A stretch of 64,000 nucleotides of DNA from Paenibacillus silviterrae (GTDB taxonomy: Bacteria > Bacillota > Bacilli > Paenibacillales > NBRC-103111): NCBI RefSeq assembly GCF_030167925.1, contig NZ_JASKUT010000001.1:1426001-1490000 (forward strand). Direction: 5' to 3'. The translations under genes and the position numbers were made by a program. The notes under the pieces were generated by a model. It was not told the origin of the DNA and made no database searches. It saw only the letters and a program-made list of their open reading frames with translations. Below are positions 1 to 8,155 of this stretch, piece by piece (the first letter of the stretch is position 1; each line of letters starts with the position of its first letter).

Positions 1-243
1 CATATATTCTACAGTTATATGAGGGTATTTCTTCGCTACGGGATCTTTCACATATTGCGCAAAGTCTTTCTCGTTAAAAGGTCCCGAGGTTGTCGCAAAT
101 TTCACCGTTACCGGGTCTGTACTGATTTTCGCGACTTCCGTAGTTTGTTGCGGTATCGTGTCTCCGCCGCCGCTGCAGCCACCTAATAATAAAGCCATGC
201 TGATTGAGATAAAGCGATTTCTTTTCCCTTTCATTAGTGCCAT
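1..243 (-). CDS. Extracellular solute-binding lipoprotein, N-terminal part (runs off window)
   Basis: This is the first 81 codons of a secreted lipoprotein that continues past the left edge. After a short basic start (MALMKGKRNR) and a hydrophobic stretch comes the lipobox LLLGGC near residue 23, then a Gly/Thr-rich linker. The text beginning VTVKFATTSGPFNEKDF and ending at KKYPHITVEYM is the typical first strand of a family 1 sugar-binding protein. The ATG at 243 is preceded by a GAGAGGAGAGG ribosome site at good spacing; the second ATG at 234 is less well placed. A cre-like site lies about 55 bases upstream. The ligand cannot be told from this part. Confidence 0.85.
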   Translation of the reverse strand, partial: MALMKGKRNRFISISMALLLGGCSGGGDTIPQQTTEVAKISTDPVTVKFATTSGPFNEKDFAQYVKDPVAKKYPHITVEYM

Positions 244-298
244 GGTAACCCTCTCCTCTCAAAAGTTAGGCAAACCTCGTGGTTGTTCAAACTTTGAA

Positions 299-312
299 TG
301 AAAGCGCATGCA
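299..312. promoter_or_regulatory. Candidate CcpA (cre) site
   Basis: The sequence TGAAAGCGCATGCA matches the Gram-positive catabolite-response consensus TGWAANCGNTNNCA with one mismatch. It sits about 55 bases upstream of the binding-lipoprotein start at 243. Carbon catabolite repression of a sugar uptake gene would make sense. This is a pattern match only. Confidence 0.4.
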
Positions 313-404
313 ATTTAAACGGGAAATCACCCGACGGCTTGGCTCTTCAATGAACCCCCCGGATGATAGGTATAACGTCTTTGTCTTTGCAGCTTGCCTT
401 CGTA

Positions 405-770
405 TTAGGCTTCCCTTTGATTTTTATGTCTCTCGGGGCCGGCGTGGCACCACAGGGTAACAATCGGATCTTCCGTGCTGGAATGAACGTGATGATCCTC
501 ACCCGGCTCTACGATGATGATGTCCCCCGTTGTAATCGGATGAAACGAGCGATTGATTTCGATGGAGCCCTTCCCCTGAACGACGACAAATGCTTCACAG
601 TCTTTGTGAACATGGAAGTCGATGCCGCCCGGTCCGTCATTCGTATGGCTGCGCTCACCCGGCTTCGTGAAGGCAAGTCCCCCGGAGCTTAAATATTCTC
701 CCGGCAAAATATGTTGCAAAATATGCCCGCTTTCTACATCCTGTAAATCCTTTAACCGATACTTCTTCAT
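405..770 (-). CDS. Small cupin-domain protein
   Basis: A 121-residue single-domain cupin. The beta-barrel motifs are visible: G-x-D-F-H-V-H-K-D-x-E-A-F as the first metal-binding motif (two His and a Glu) and PGEDHHVHS as the second. Such small cupins bind a metal and act as isomerases or sugar-binding or sensing proteins; the reaction here is unknown. The start at 770 (MKKYRLKDL) follows AAAGGGG; a longer reading to 809 has no ribosome site. The gene stands alone. Its upstream region carries a long promoter motif shared with the GH28-like gene, so the two are probably induced together. Confidence 0.8.
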   Translation of the reverse strand: MKKYRLKDLQDVESGHILQHILPGEYLSSGGLAFTKPGERSHTNDGPGGIDFHVHKDCEAFVVVQGKGSIEINRSFHPITTGDIIIVEPGEDHHVHSSTEDPIVTLWCHAGPERHKNQREA

Positions 771-936
771 ATCAAGTACCCCTTTCCTCCATTCACTATG
801 AAACACCACTTTCGGCGGCGAACCTCAGGATATCGGCGAGCATACTGGTCCTAGTGCACTCTATTGCGGCGTGAACCAAAATTCCCGCGAGAATAACATC
901 CAGAGACAATCACTTCCACCGTTGTGCTGTTTGCAG

Positions 937-1012
937 AGTATTTTATAACTATTAGAGTCAAAAGAGCATGAAATAATTTACGATATACCTAAGAGTTTTT
1001 TCGGTTTTATTA
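937..1012 (-). promoter_or_regulatory. Promoter with conserved activator-like motif (copy 1)
   Basis: On the minus strand this holds a 36-base block (977-1012), 29 bases, then the AT-rich -10-like string TATAAAATACT (937-947). The same arrangement recurs upstream of the GH28-like gene at 6468-6544: the 36-base block is identical at 31 positions, with TAATAAAACCGAAAA and ATATCGTAAA invariant, and the -10-like string is identical with one base difference in spacing. No -35 box is evident, which fits an activator-dependent promoter, perhaps of AraC type. Confidence 0.6.
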
Positions 1013-1069
1013 GAGAAACGAGATCGGCTTACTGCGTGGCAGTTAAAGTCTATAGCCGGACGTTCAATG

Positions 1070-1078
1070 TGTTATAAT
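1070..1078 (+). promoter_or_regulatory. Extended -10 promoter element of the SDR gene
   Basis: TGTTATAAT is a perfect extended -10 box (TGnTATAAT) located 33 bases before the chosen start codon. No good -35 hexamer is seen 17 bases upstream, which is usual for extended -10 promoters. Confidence 0.5.
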
Positions 1079-1110
1079 TTTCCTGAATAAAGCGATAAGG
1101 AGTTGTGAGT

Positions 1111-1893
1111 ATGGAGCTTGGATTACGGGGCAAGGTTGCACTCATCACGGGCGGCAGTAAAGGGATTGGCCTGGCTGCGGCTATGACGCTTGCTACGGAA
1201 GGAGCCAGGGTGGCGATTTGCGCAAGAAACGAGGAGCAGTTGAAGGCTGCTGCAGCACGAATTCGGGAGGTACCGGGGGCTGAGGTATTGCACTTGCAAG
1301 GCGATGTGACCTCTGCGGAGGATTGCCGCCGACTGGTGAACCAAACATACGAGCATTACGGTCGGCTTGACATTCTTATTAATAATGCGGGAACAGCTGC
1401 GGCAAAAACGTTCGAGCAAGTCGAGCCCGAGCTCTGGGCATACGATTTGGACTTGAAGCTCTTCGCGTCCATACATTGCTCGCGCGCCGTACTTCCTTAC
1501 ATGCGTGAAGCCGGCGGTGGAGCTATTGTCAATATAACGACTTCATCGGCCAAGGCGCCGGGTGCTTCCTCACTGCCAACGAATGTAAGCCGTGCTGCGG
1601 GTCAGGCGCTGACGAAGGCGATGAGCAGAGACCTCGCTCCTGATCAAATTCGCGTGAATACGGTATGCATCGGAATCATTCGGAGCGACCAAATTGAAAA
1701 GGCGTGGAAACGAACGGCGCCGGAGCTGACGTGGGAACAATACTCTAGGGACCCTAGACATCAAATTCCTCTGGGACGAGTCGGAGAAACGGAGGAAGCG
1801 GCCAAGGTCATCGCGTTTCTCGTCTCAGATGCCGCTTCCTATGTGACAGGTACATCCATCAATGTTGACGGCGGGAAAGGTCCCGTATTATAA
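1111..1893 (+). CDS. Short-chain dehydrogenase/reductase family protein, atypical active site
   Basis: A 260-residue classical SDR fold protein. The cofactor loop is TGGSKGIG at 13-20, followed by GDVTS at 64-68 and NNAG at 91-94, and the tail ends in the usual INVDGG. The catalytic YxxxK motif is missing: the aligned positions read T157-NVS-R161, so both Tyr and Lys are replaced. Such members exist and may have altered chemistry or bind a nucleotide without the standard proton relay. The ATG at 1111 was chosen over the GTG at 1105 because AAGGAG lies 8 bases before the ATG but only 2 before the GTG. It is a monocistronic gene ending in a strong terminator. Substrate unknown. Confidence 0.85.
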   Translation: MELGLRGKVALITGGSKGIGLAAAMTLATEGARVAICARNEEQLKAAAARIREVPGAEVLHLQGDVTSAEDCRRLVNQTYEHYGRLDILINNAGTAAAKTFEQVEPELWAYDLDLKLFASIHCSRAVLPYMREAGGGAIVNITTSSAKAPGASSLPTNVSRAAGQALTKAMSRDLAPDQIRVNTVCIGIIRSDQIEKAWKRTAPELTWEQYSRDPRHQIPLGRVGETEEAAKVIAFLVSDAASYVTGTSINVDGGKGPVL

Positions 1894-1949
1894 AAACCAC
1901 TGCTTCCGGTGTTTGAGCCTAACGGCTCTTCTCCGGAGGCAGTGGTTTT
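1894..1949. terminator. Bidirectional terminator between convergent genes
   Basis: A near-perfect 16-base inverted repeat (AAACCACTGCTTCCGG with CCGGAGGCAGTGGTTT) flanks a short loop. T-runs follow on both strands, so it can serve both the SDR gene and the convergent MATE gene. Confidence 0.9.
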
Positions 1950-1988
1950 GTAATAAATTCATGCAGGATTAGGATCTGCAATTTGCCG

Positions 1989-3347
1989 TCAATGTATTTC
2001 TCGAAATATTTCCCGTTCCACCGGCGAAGGAAGCCGCCCCCTTTTCTTCCACCTGTGGACGACCAGCAGTCCTCGTATGGCTTCGTCACAAATCATGGCT
2101 GAATATACGCCGATAATACCTAAGCCGAGTGCGATGCCGAACCAATACGTAAAGCCGGCCGCAACAAACCACATCGACAGCATGTTGGTCAGCGCCGTAT
2201 AACGCGTGTCTCCTATTCCGTTGAGGGAAAAGGCAAAGGCTTGATTGACCATCTTTAGCGGCTGCAGCAACACGTTGATGAGAAATAGCGGAAGCGCGAT
2301 CCGGAGCACCTCGGTGTCCGAGGTGAACCAGCCGAGCACTCGTTGACCCAAGATCGCCAGAACGATCGTACAGACTGTTACATAAATTAATCCGCCCCAC
2401 AAAGCCCTATAAGCGCTCCGATAACAGTTGTCATAATCACGGGCTCCGTAAAGATGGCCAACACGAATTTGGGAGGCCATAGCGACGGACATCCCTACGA
2501 GCCACGGCAACGATTGAACCGTACTCATATAAGTAAATGCAGCGAGTGTGGCCGAGCCCATTGAGGCAACGGCCGCGAAAATCAGTGTCTGCGTATAGTT
2601 CCAGGAGGCGGCGTTGATGGACATCGGCCAGCCGACATGCCATACTTCCTTCATCCGGGGCAGATCCCAGCCCTTCCAGTCATATCTGCTTAAGCCGGGC
2701 TCAAAGGAACGTCGCAGCAGTATAAAGCTGAACACCAAAGCAACAAATCTGCTTGCTACGGTAGATACCGCTACGCCCAGGATACCCAACTGGGGCAATC
2801 CAAAGGGGCCGAAAATAAATATATAATTCAGCACCACGTGAAGCGCATTCATCCCCAGTACAATCAACATCGGGCCTTTAGTATTTCCAGTATTCCGTAC
2901 GATGGCTGTCATTGAGGCATGCAGCGACATAACGAACGCTCCTGCGCCGACCATACTTAAATAGGCAACGGCTGTGGGAAGAATATCTTCGGGAGTCTGC
3001 ATGAGCCCTAGCAGCCCCTCGGCGCAAATAAACATGACGATACTAAGCATGATCCCTACAACCAAATTCGCCTTTAGAGAAGCGACGGCTGTCCGTTTGG
3101 CTTGCTCCGTCTGTCCCGCACCCAGCTTTTGTGCAATCACAATGCCGGCCCCGGCACTCATCATCATGAACATGACATTCATAGCGTTCATCACTTGGGT
3201 TGAGAGCCCGACGGCTGAAACAGCGTCATCCGTAATCCTGCTGACCATCAAGGTATCGGCAGTCCCCATCAGAAAATTTAGAAACATTTCCAGAGCGATA
3301 GGCCAAGACAAGTGCCATAAGGATAATTTGCTGGTTTTCCGCTCCAA
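1989..3347 (-). CDS. MATE family multidrug/metabolite exporter
   Basis: A 452-residue membrane protein with about 12 hydrophobic helices in two MATE repeats. Landmarks are WPIALEMFLNFLMGTADTLMVSR at the N-terminus and WPMSINAASWNY at the start of the second half. MATE proteins expel cationic drugs or metabolites using a Na+ or H+ gradient. The start is unclear. The TTG at 3347 has only a weak GGAA upstream, whereas an in-frame ATT at 3359 stands 6 bases after GAGGGTGA and would add four residues. The gene faces the SDR gene across a shared terminator and has no metabolic link to its neighbours. Confidence 0.88.
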   Translation of the reverse strand: MERKTSKLSLWHLSWPIALEMFLNFLMGTADTLMVSRITDDAVSAVGLSTQVMNAMNVMFMMMSAGAGIVIAQKLGAGQTEQAKRTAVASLKANLVVGIMLSIVMFICAEGLLGLMQTPEDILPTAVAYLSMVGAGAFVMSLHASMTAIVRNTGNTKGPMLIVLGMNALHVVLNYIFIFGPFGLPQLGILGVAVSTVASRFVALVFSFILLRRSFEPGLSRYDWKGWDLPRMKEVWHVGWPMSINAASWNYTQTLIFAAVASMGSATLAAFTYMSTVQSLPWLVGMSVAMASQIRVGHLYGARDYDNCYRSAYRALWGGLIYVTVCTIVLAILGQRVLGWFTSDTEVLRIALPLFLINVLLQPLKMVNQAFAFSLNGIGDTRYTALTNMLSMWFVAAGFTYWFGIALGLGIIGVYSAMICDEAIRGLLVVHRWKKRGRLPSPVEREIFREIH

Positions 3348-3429
3348 GCTTTCCGAAATGCTAAGTCACCCTCTCATGTATGTACCGTATTGTGTAACGG
3401 GAATAGTAGGTTTAGTCGGCTATCGTTCT

Positions 3430-6423
3430 CTATTGGGTCATCCTACCCGGCACCGATACATTGCTTAAAGCCTTGAGTGGAGTAAGCTCGCTGCCCCATG
3501 TATTTTTGTAGTAGGAGCAATTAGTAACCTGGATTTGACTTGAATGTTTTAGCTGAATCACATTCGCGTTACCGCTCCCTTTAACCATTTGAATTCGGTC
3601 CATCACAGCGTTCTTTACATCGTCCAACACAATGGCATACCGGTCATCATTATTCTCGAAATTTACGTTGACCTTCGTAAAGGTAAGACCGTCTACATGT
3701 CTTGCCCAGAAGCCATAGGAGGGCTGTATTCCAATGTCGCCCACATTGTACTTCCCGACGCCCAGCTCCGGAGGACTGATCTCCGAGTCGGCTAACGTAT
3801 GCCCTCCCTTTACCAAAACATCCACATCCTCAAAATGTAAATTCTCGATATAGCCTATGCTGCGTCCGTCCGGAAGCAACGGTCCGCCATTGCCCACCCT
3901 ATAACCGGCAATGATCGGCGTTGCCTTGTGCTGGTCAATGTAAGGAACCCATCGTTTGGAAGGTTCGACATATTGACTTCCTTGATAAACCTCTTTGATA
4001 TTCACATCCTTGATATAGATATTTCGTACCCGTCCGATATTGACATTCGTGCTCAACAGCTCATCTCTTACCACGCCGTTTTCCACAAATTGCATTCTTT
4101 CGGCCTGACCGCCAATGACACGTCCCCGGTTGGAGATAGAAATAAAGAAAGGAGCGCGAGTACGCCTCATTTCCGACTTATGGTGGATCGGACCCGTCTG
4201 GCCGTAATTCAAGAAAATATTTTCGATATGACCGCCGTCATTAGTGGAAATCGAAAATCCCGCCTTATTGCCTGCGAGAACATAAATATTATCTACATAC
4301 ACATTTTTTATGTCGTCGGCGGTTTCACTGCCGATTTGGAACAAATTGCAATTCGTGTCACCGATAATATTACGGACAAAATACGTCGTTGCCGGTCTTG
4401 TGTAGCCTAAAGAACAGTCGCTCCCCGGCTTTACGATATCATCGGAAACACCTTTGGCGTAAATGTTTTTGGCTGTAACATAGCTGCATTGCATATAGTC
4501 GAACACATCTCTGGCGCCGCCGCCGATCCCCTTATCGTAATAAAAGTCATGCGTGTTGATATGATCCGTACCGGTTGCAAGCAAGGCAAAATGTCCAGCC
4601 TGGTCTACTTTCAGCATGTTGCTAATATCTTTTTCCCTGACTTCGTGGTGGCCATCGGGATCAATACTCTTAATATAGTAAGGTTCGTCGGTTGCAGGAG
4701 AATCCGTCTCTTCATACCACAGGTCCAGACCGTTGTCCAAACCGCCAAATTCAAAGTTTGTGCTCAGCTTCACGGTAACCATCTTATCCGTACGGTTGTC
4801 CGGCGGATTGCTCATGACTCTATCGCCAGTCACCAAATTGCCATTGCCAGTAATTCTGCCGTTACCGATAATTTTAGCATTATCAATGCGTTCACCGAAA
4901 AACATGCTGTTTCTAAAGTAATGATGGCCTACATCCTGCTTGGTCAAGTAGTTCTCAGGATCGTCGTAGGGACCACTGTCCGTTGGGGATGTACCGGAGC
5001 GATAAGCTTGATCCGAAAAATAAGTCGTCTCCGGGGCATCGCCCCCTCTTAATGCGGCTATGGTAGCATCTTTATTAACGTAAAGGTATACATTGCTTTG
5101 GAGATGAACGGTTCTCACGTGAAACGTACCTTTCTCAAACAGCAGCGTTCCGCCGCCCAGGAGATTCAAGTACGATATTGCCTCATTAATAGCCTCAGTG
5201 TCATCAGCGATCCCGTCACCCTTTGCGCCCATCTGCTTGGCATTGAATTTATCTGTGTACAATTTGGCAATATTCGAATATCCCTTATTCAGGCCGCCGG
5301 TAACAACAAGATTAAACCAATACTCCGTATTCGGCGTAAGATGGCCTACCTCTACCTGTTCACTTCGTATATCAATCTTTACCTCGTTTACTGTCCATGT
5401 GGCACCCTTATCCGTCGATTGCATCAATTGAATGAGATCGGCATGTTTCGCATGACTCCAGCTGAATCTCGCTTTAGTATAGGTGTCGGGTGTTTCCTTG
5501 TAAGTCAAGCTTTTATCTACTATTCTCTTGAAACTGCTTATGGTGTTAACTACGTGAAGGTTAACTTCACTCCATGGACTTGTTACTGTTTCCGGCTCCG
5601 TTGTGGTATAGGATGCTTCGATTCTATAGTTTCCTTCCGTAAGATTCACGCTCTTGAAAGTGATTTGAAGGTCCTGTCCATTGTCTGGTCTTAAATCTAG
5701 ACCCCTAAACGTCATGACTTGACTTCCATCCTGATGGTTATCAATGGCGACCGTGCCCACCTGCTGGAACCGGTAGCCTGCTCCCACCCTGCCTATCGAT
5801 TGGAGCGCAAGCTCGGACAACTTCACATCACCCCGTCCGATCACATTAACCGTCGCATTATCCATGGTAACTCCGAAACCTTTTGGAAGCTTAACTACAA
5901 CCTCTGTTGCCGGACTTCTCATCCCCGCAAAAAAATTCAAAACGACGTCGGATGACGTATCTGCTGTGATTTCACTGTCAACCAGCAGCAGCTTGCCTCT
6001 TACCGCTCCTTTAATAAAGTTAATCGTATAATCGTGGCCTTCATGATCGGCAATTACAGTTACAACATCTCCCTGCACCAACAGATCATTCAACGCTTTT
6101 TGCGTGCCGTTTGCAGCCTTGACCTCGTAGGTTTGAGGTTTGGATGTTTTGGAAGTAATTTGCTTGAAAAGCTCGCCAACAGTTTTAATAGTCATTGTGG
6201 TGCGTCCTGCGCCTGGAGCCGTATCAACGGTATAAAGATAGGTATCGCCCGATGTAATCGAAATCGTATCATTCGATATTTCGTAAATATTCACACCATG
6301 TTCCGAAGGAACAATGGATAACTTATCAGGTACACGGTGAGTGTCACTGCCATTCGTTGATACATGTGAGGAAGTGATTTTCCGGCCGGTCATTCCCGAT
6401 AACATTTTCTTGTTGCTCTCCAT
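3430..6423 (-). CDS. Large GH28-like right-handed beta-helix protein with Fn3 domain, no signal peptide
   Basis: A 997-residue protein. Residues 40-295 are beta-rich and unrecognised, 300-390 form a fibronectin type III domain, and from 391 (KFNAKQMGAKGDGIADDTEAI) to the end is a pectate-lyase-superfamily beta-helix of the GH28 (polygalacturonase) type. In the catalytic region DVFDY at 639-643 and SDDIVKPGSD at 660-669 match the GH28 acidic motifs. The usual GHG...SIGSE stretch reads NLFQIGSE (693-700), so the catalytic-site His is absent. The start is firm: AAGGAGTGA lies 7 bases before the ATG. The N-terminus is polar and lacks any signal peptide, odd for a polysaccharide-degrading enzyme. 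Its promoter matches that of the cupin gene. Confidence 0.8.
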   Translation of the reverse strand: MESNKKMLSGMTGRKITSSHVSTNGSDTHRVPDKLSIVPSEHGVNIYEISNDTISITSGDTYLYTVDTAPGAGRTTMTIKTVGELFKQITSKTSKPQTYEVKAANGTQKALNDLLVQGDVVTVIADHEGHDYTINFIKGAVRGKLLLVDSEITADTSSDVVLNFFAGMRSPATEVVVKLPKGFGVTMDNATVNVIGRGDVKLSELALQSIGRVGAGYRFQQVGTVAIDNHQDGSQVMTFRGLDLRPDNGQDLQITFKSVNLTEGNYRIEASYTTTEPETVTSPWSEVNLHVVNTISSFKRIVDKSLTYKETPDTYTKARFSWSHAKHADLIQLMQSTDKGATWTVNEVKIDIRSEQVEVGHLTPNTEYWFNLVVTGGLNKGYSNIAKLYTDKFNAKQMGAKGDGIADDTEAINEAISYLNLLGGGTLLFEKGTFHVRTVHLQSNVYLYVNKDATIAALRGGDAPETTYFSDQAYRSGTSPTDSGPYDDPENYLTKQDVGHHYFRNSMFFGERIDNAKIIGNGRITGNGNLVTGDRVMSNPPDNRTDKMVTVKLSTNFEFGGLDNGLDLWYEETDSPATDEPYYIKSIDPDGHHEVREKDISNMLKVDQAGHFALLATGTDHINTHDFYYDKGIGGGARDVFDYMQCSYVTAKNIYAKGVSDDIVKPGSDCSLGYTRPATTYFVRNIIGDTNCNLFQIGSETADDIKNVYVDNIYVLAGNKAGFSISTNDGGHIENIFLNYGQTGPIHHKSEMRRTRAPFFISISNRGRVIGGQAERMQFVENGVVRDELLSTNVNIGRVRNIYIKDVNIKEVYQGSQYVEPSKRWVPYIDQHKATPIIAGYRVGNGGPLLPDGRSIGYIENLHFEDVDVLVKGGHTLADSEISPPELGVGKYNVGDIGIQPSYGFWARHVDGLTFTKVNVNFENNDDRYAIVLDDVKNAVMDRIQMVKGSGNANVIQLKHSSQIQVTNCSYYKNTWGSELTPLKALSNVSVPGRMTQ

Positions 6424-6467
6424 CGATCTTCACTCCTTAAAGAATATCCCTTTCGAAATACATACAT

Positions 6468-6544
6468 AGTATTTTATAGCAATTACTACCACGATTAACA
6501 TGTATTTTTTTACGATATTCCTATTATTATTTTCGGTTTTATTA
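6468..6544 (-). promoter_or_regulatory. Promoter with conserved activator-like motif (copy 2)
   Basis: This is the second copy of the arrangement found before the cupin gene: a 36-base block at 6509-6544, 30 bases, then TATAAAATACT at 6468-6478 on the minus strand. The -10-like string ends about 45 bases before the GH28-like start codon, a normal promoter distance. The shared block is probably a binding site for one common regulator. Confidence 0.6.
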
Positions 6545-6586
6545 CAAAAAAAGAAAATGCAGCCAGCTCTTTAGCGCCAGCTGCAT
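6545..6586 (-). terminator. Terminator of the first sugar ABC operon
   Basis: On the minus strand ATGCAGC pairs with GCTGCAT around an inner 3-base stem and small loop, followed by TTTTCTTTTTTT. It lies just after the stop of the binding-lipoprotein gene at 6598. Confidence 0.85.
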
Positions 6587-6597
6587 GTATTGCTTTA

Positions 6598-8130
6598 CTA
6601 CTGCGACTTACGCTTCTGATACTCCGCGTTCATTTCTTCGATGATCTTCTGGTAGGTGGCATCCTTCTTCAGCTGATCGACCAGCTTATCCCATTCCTCG
6701 AGCGGAACCTTGCCGATAATCACCTGTGTTTTCAGATCGGCAATTTTTTTCGTATAATCGGCGCCCAGCTTCAGCTCTGTTTCCGAGACGAGGCCGATGG
6801 TCGGATCCCCGACGGAAATTTTGCTGCGTTCCTCGGCTATTTTCATATTTCGCTGATAAGTCTCCTTCGGCATGCCGGCTGCATATTGCCATAAATCTAC
6901 AACCGTGGTACTGAACATTTTGCCCCAAGAAGCCGTACCTACGCTATCGGATACCGCCTTATCGTTGGCAACCTTCATACCGTCTGTCACAGTGTAATGG
7001 ACATCTTTTATTCCATATAACGTAAGATCCAAGCCTTCACCGCCGGAGCCATAATTGATAAAATTCAAGATCGCCTTCATCTTCTCCTCAGGCACACTCT
7101 TCGGTATCGCAAGAATCCCGTTCATACCCGAGGCTTGAGAAACGAAGGGCTTGCTTCCCGCTTTAGGAGCCAAAGAAACCAAAGGGGTCCATTCGACCTT
7201 CGGATCCTTTTTCCATTGGTCCATAGTATAGCGGAACAGCGCTTCCGGGGTTTCCACGGTTACCCCGGCTCTTCCGCTTGTAGCGAGCTCCCAATATTGG
7301 GTTTCCTTCAGCACAGGGAAGTCTTGGGGGATAAGGCCTTCCTGGTAGAGCTTGCGCTGATAGGCAATGGACTCTCTCACCTCCGGCTCGAGATTTACAT
7401 TCACAAGCTTGCCGTCCTTCTCCTTCCACTTGCCGACCGTTCCGGTAAATACTTCTTCAATAGCCGACGCGCCGCGCATGGTGAATCCGGTCGTATCCTT
7501 TTTGCCATCCGGTGAATTGTCTTTAAAAGCCTTCATAGCCGTATAAAGCTCATCCATGTTCGTCGGCATTTTCAATCCAAGCTTATCTAACCAGTCCTTG
7601 CGGATCGAGAAAAATCCTCCACCGTCCAGAGGCCGACCGGCCGGCACGCCGTAATTTTTCCCGTCGATCTTCGTATTGTTCCATACCTTCGGATTCATGG
7701 CCATCAGATTGGGATAGTCCTTTATATAGGGAGTAAGATCCCAGAAGGCTCCCTGCTTCACCATCTGACGGAATAACGGTGTAGTCACGCTCGGGATTTT
7801 TATTAAGTCGGCAATGTCCCCTGCAGCGAGTGCGACATTGACGCGGTCCCCATAATCTCCTCCCGGTATCCATTGCACCGTCAGCTTCGTATTCGTTCTC
7901 TTTTCAAACTCCTTCTGAACCGAGTTGTCCGGTGAAGGCGGCTGCGCAATGGTATAATCCACCATGATTTTAATCTCGGTAGTCTTACCGGTCGTCTTTC
8001 CGTCCTCACCTGTCGGATTCGTAGATGGAGGCGAAGAAGAGCACGCGGTGATGAATGACGATAATACGAATAGTGAAGACAAAGACACAAGTCCCTGTTT
8101 CTGAAATAACTTGCTATCCCTGGTTTTCAT
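6598..8130 (-). CDS. Sugar ABC transporter substrate-binding lipoprotein
   Basis: A 510-residue family 1 solute-binding protein of the LplA/YtcQ type. Basic N-terminus, hydrophobic core and lipobox SFITAC near residue 30, then a Ser/Pro-rich linker; the mature part starts EIKIMVDYTIAQPPSP. Anchored outside the membrane, it would hand a sugar or oligosaccharide to the permeases at 9368 and 10276. The start at 8130 has AGAAGGAG upstream; a longer reading to 8220 would overlap the upstream gene and hide the signal peptide. It is the last gene of its operon, before a terminator. The ligand is unknown; the adjacent sugar-acid dehydratase suggests an oxidised sugar or uronide. Confidence 0.88.
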   Translation of the reverse strand: MKTRDSKLFQKQGLVSLSSLFVLSSFITACSSSPPSTNPTGEDGKTTGKTTEIKIMVDYTIAQPPSPDNSVQKEFEKRTNTKLTVQWIPGGDYGDRVNVALAAGDIADLIKIPSVTTPLFRQMVKQGAFWDLTPYIKDYPNLMAMNPKVWNNTKIDGKNYGVPAGRPLDGGGFFSIRKDWLDKLGLKMPTNMDELYTAMKAFKDNSPDGKKDTTGFTMRGASAIEEVFTGTVGKWKEKDGKLVNVNLEPEVRESIAYQRKLYQEGLIPQDFPVLKETQYWELATSGRAGVTVETPEALFRYTMDQWKKDPKVEWTPLVSLAPKAGSKPFVSQASGMNGILAIPKSVPEEKMKAILNFINYGSGGEGLDLTLYGIKDVHYTVTDGMKVANDKAVSDSVGTASWGKMFSTTVVDLWQYAAGMPKETYQRNMKIAEERSKISVGDPTIGLVSETELKLGADYTKKIADLKTQVIIGKVPLEEWDKLVDQLKKDATYQKIIEEMNAEYQKRKSQ

Positions 8131-8155
8131 ACAAAACTCAGCTCCTTCTTGATGG

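Larger units (their letters stand above)
771..1110. other. Divergent intergenic region between cupin and SDR genes
   Basis: These 340 bases hold no convincing gene. They carry the cupin promoter with its conserved upstream motif (937-1012, minus orientation) and an extended -10 box for the plus-strand dehydrogenase (1070-1078). The stretch between 771 and 936 would be an unusually long untranslated leader for the cupin gene; no recognisable riboswitch was seen in it. Confidence 0.5.

Noticed and set aside
74..262. Minus-strand frame of 62 codons at the left edge
   Set aside because: It is an out-of-phase reading over the binding-lipoprotein start; the frame beginning at 243 has the lipobox and the ribosome site.
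363..692. Plus-strand open frame of 109 codons
   Set aside because: It overlaps the cupin gene on the other strand and has no ribosome site; the cupin metal motifs support the minus strand.
4431..4442. A further TTTACGATAT string like the shared promoter block
   Set aside because: It lies inside the GH28-like coding region, lacks the second half of the block and the -10-like string, and is explained by codon choice.
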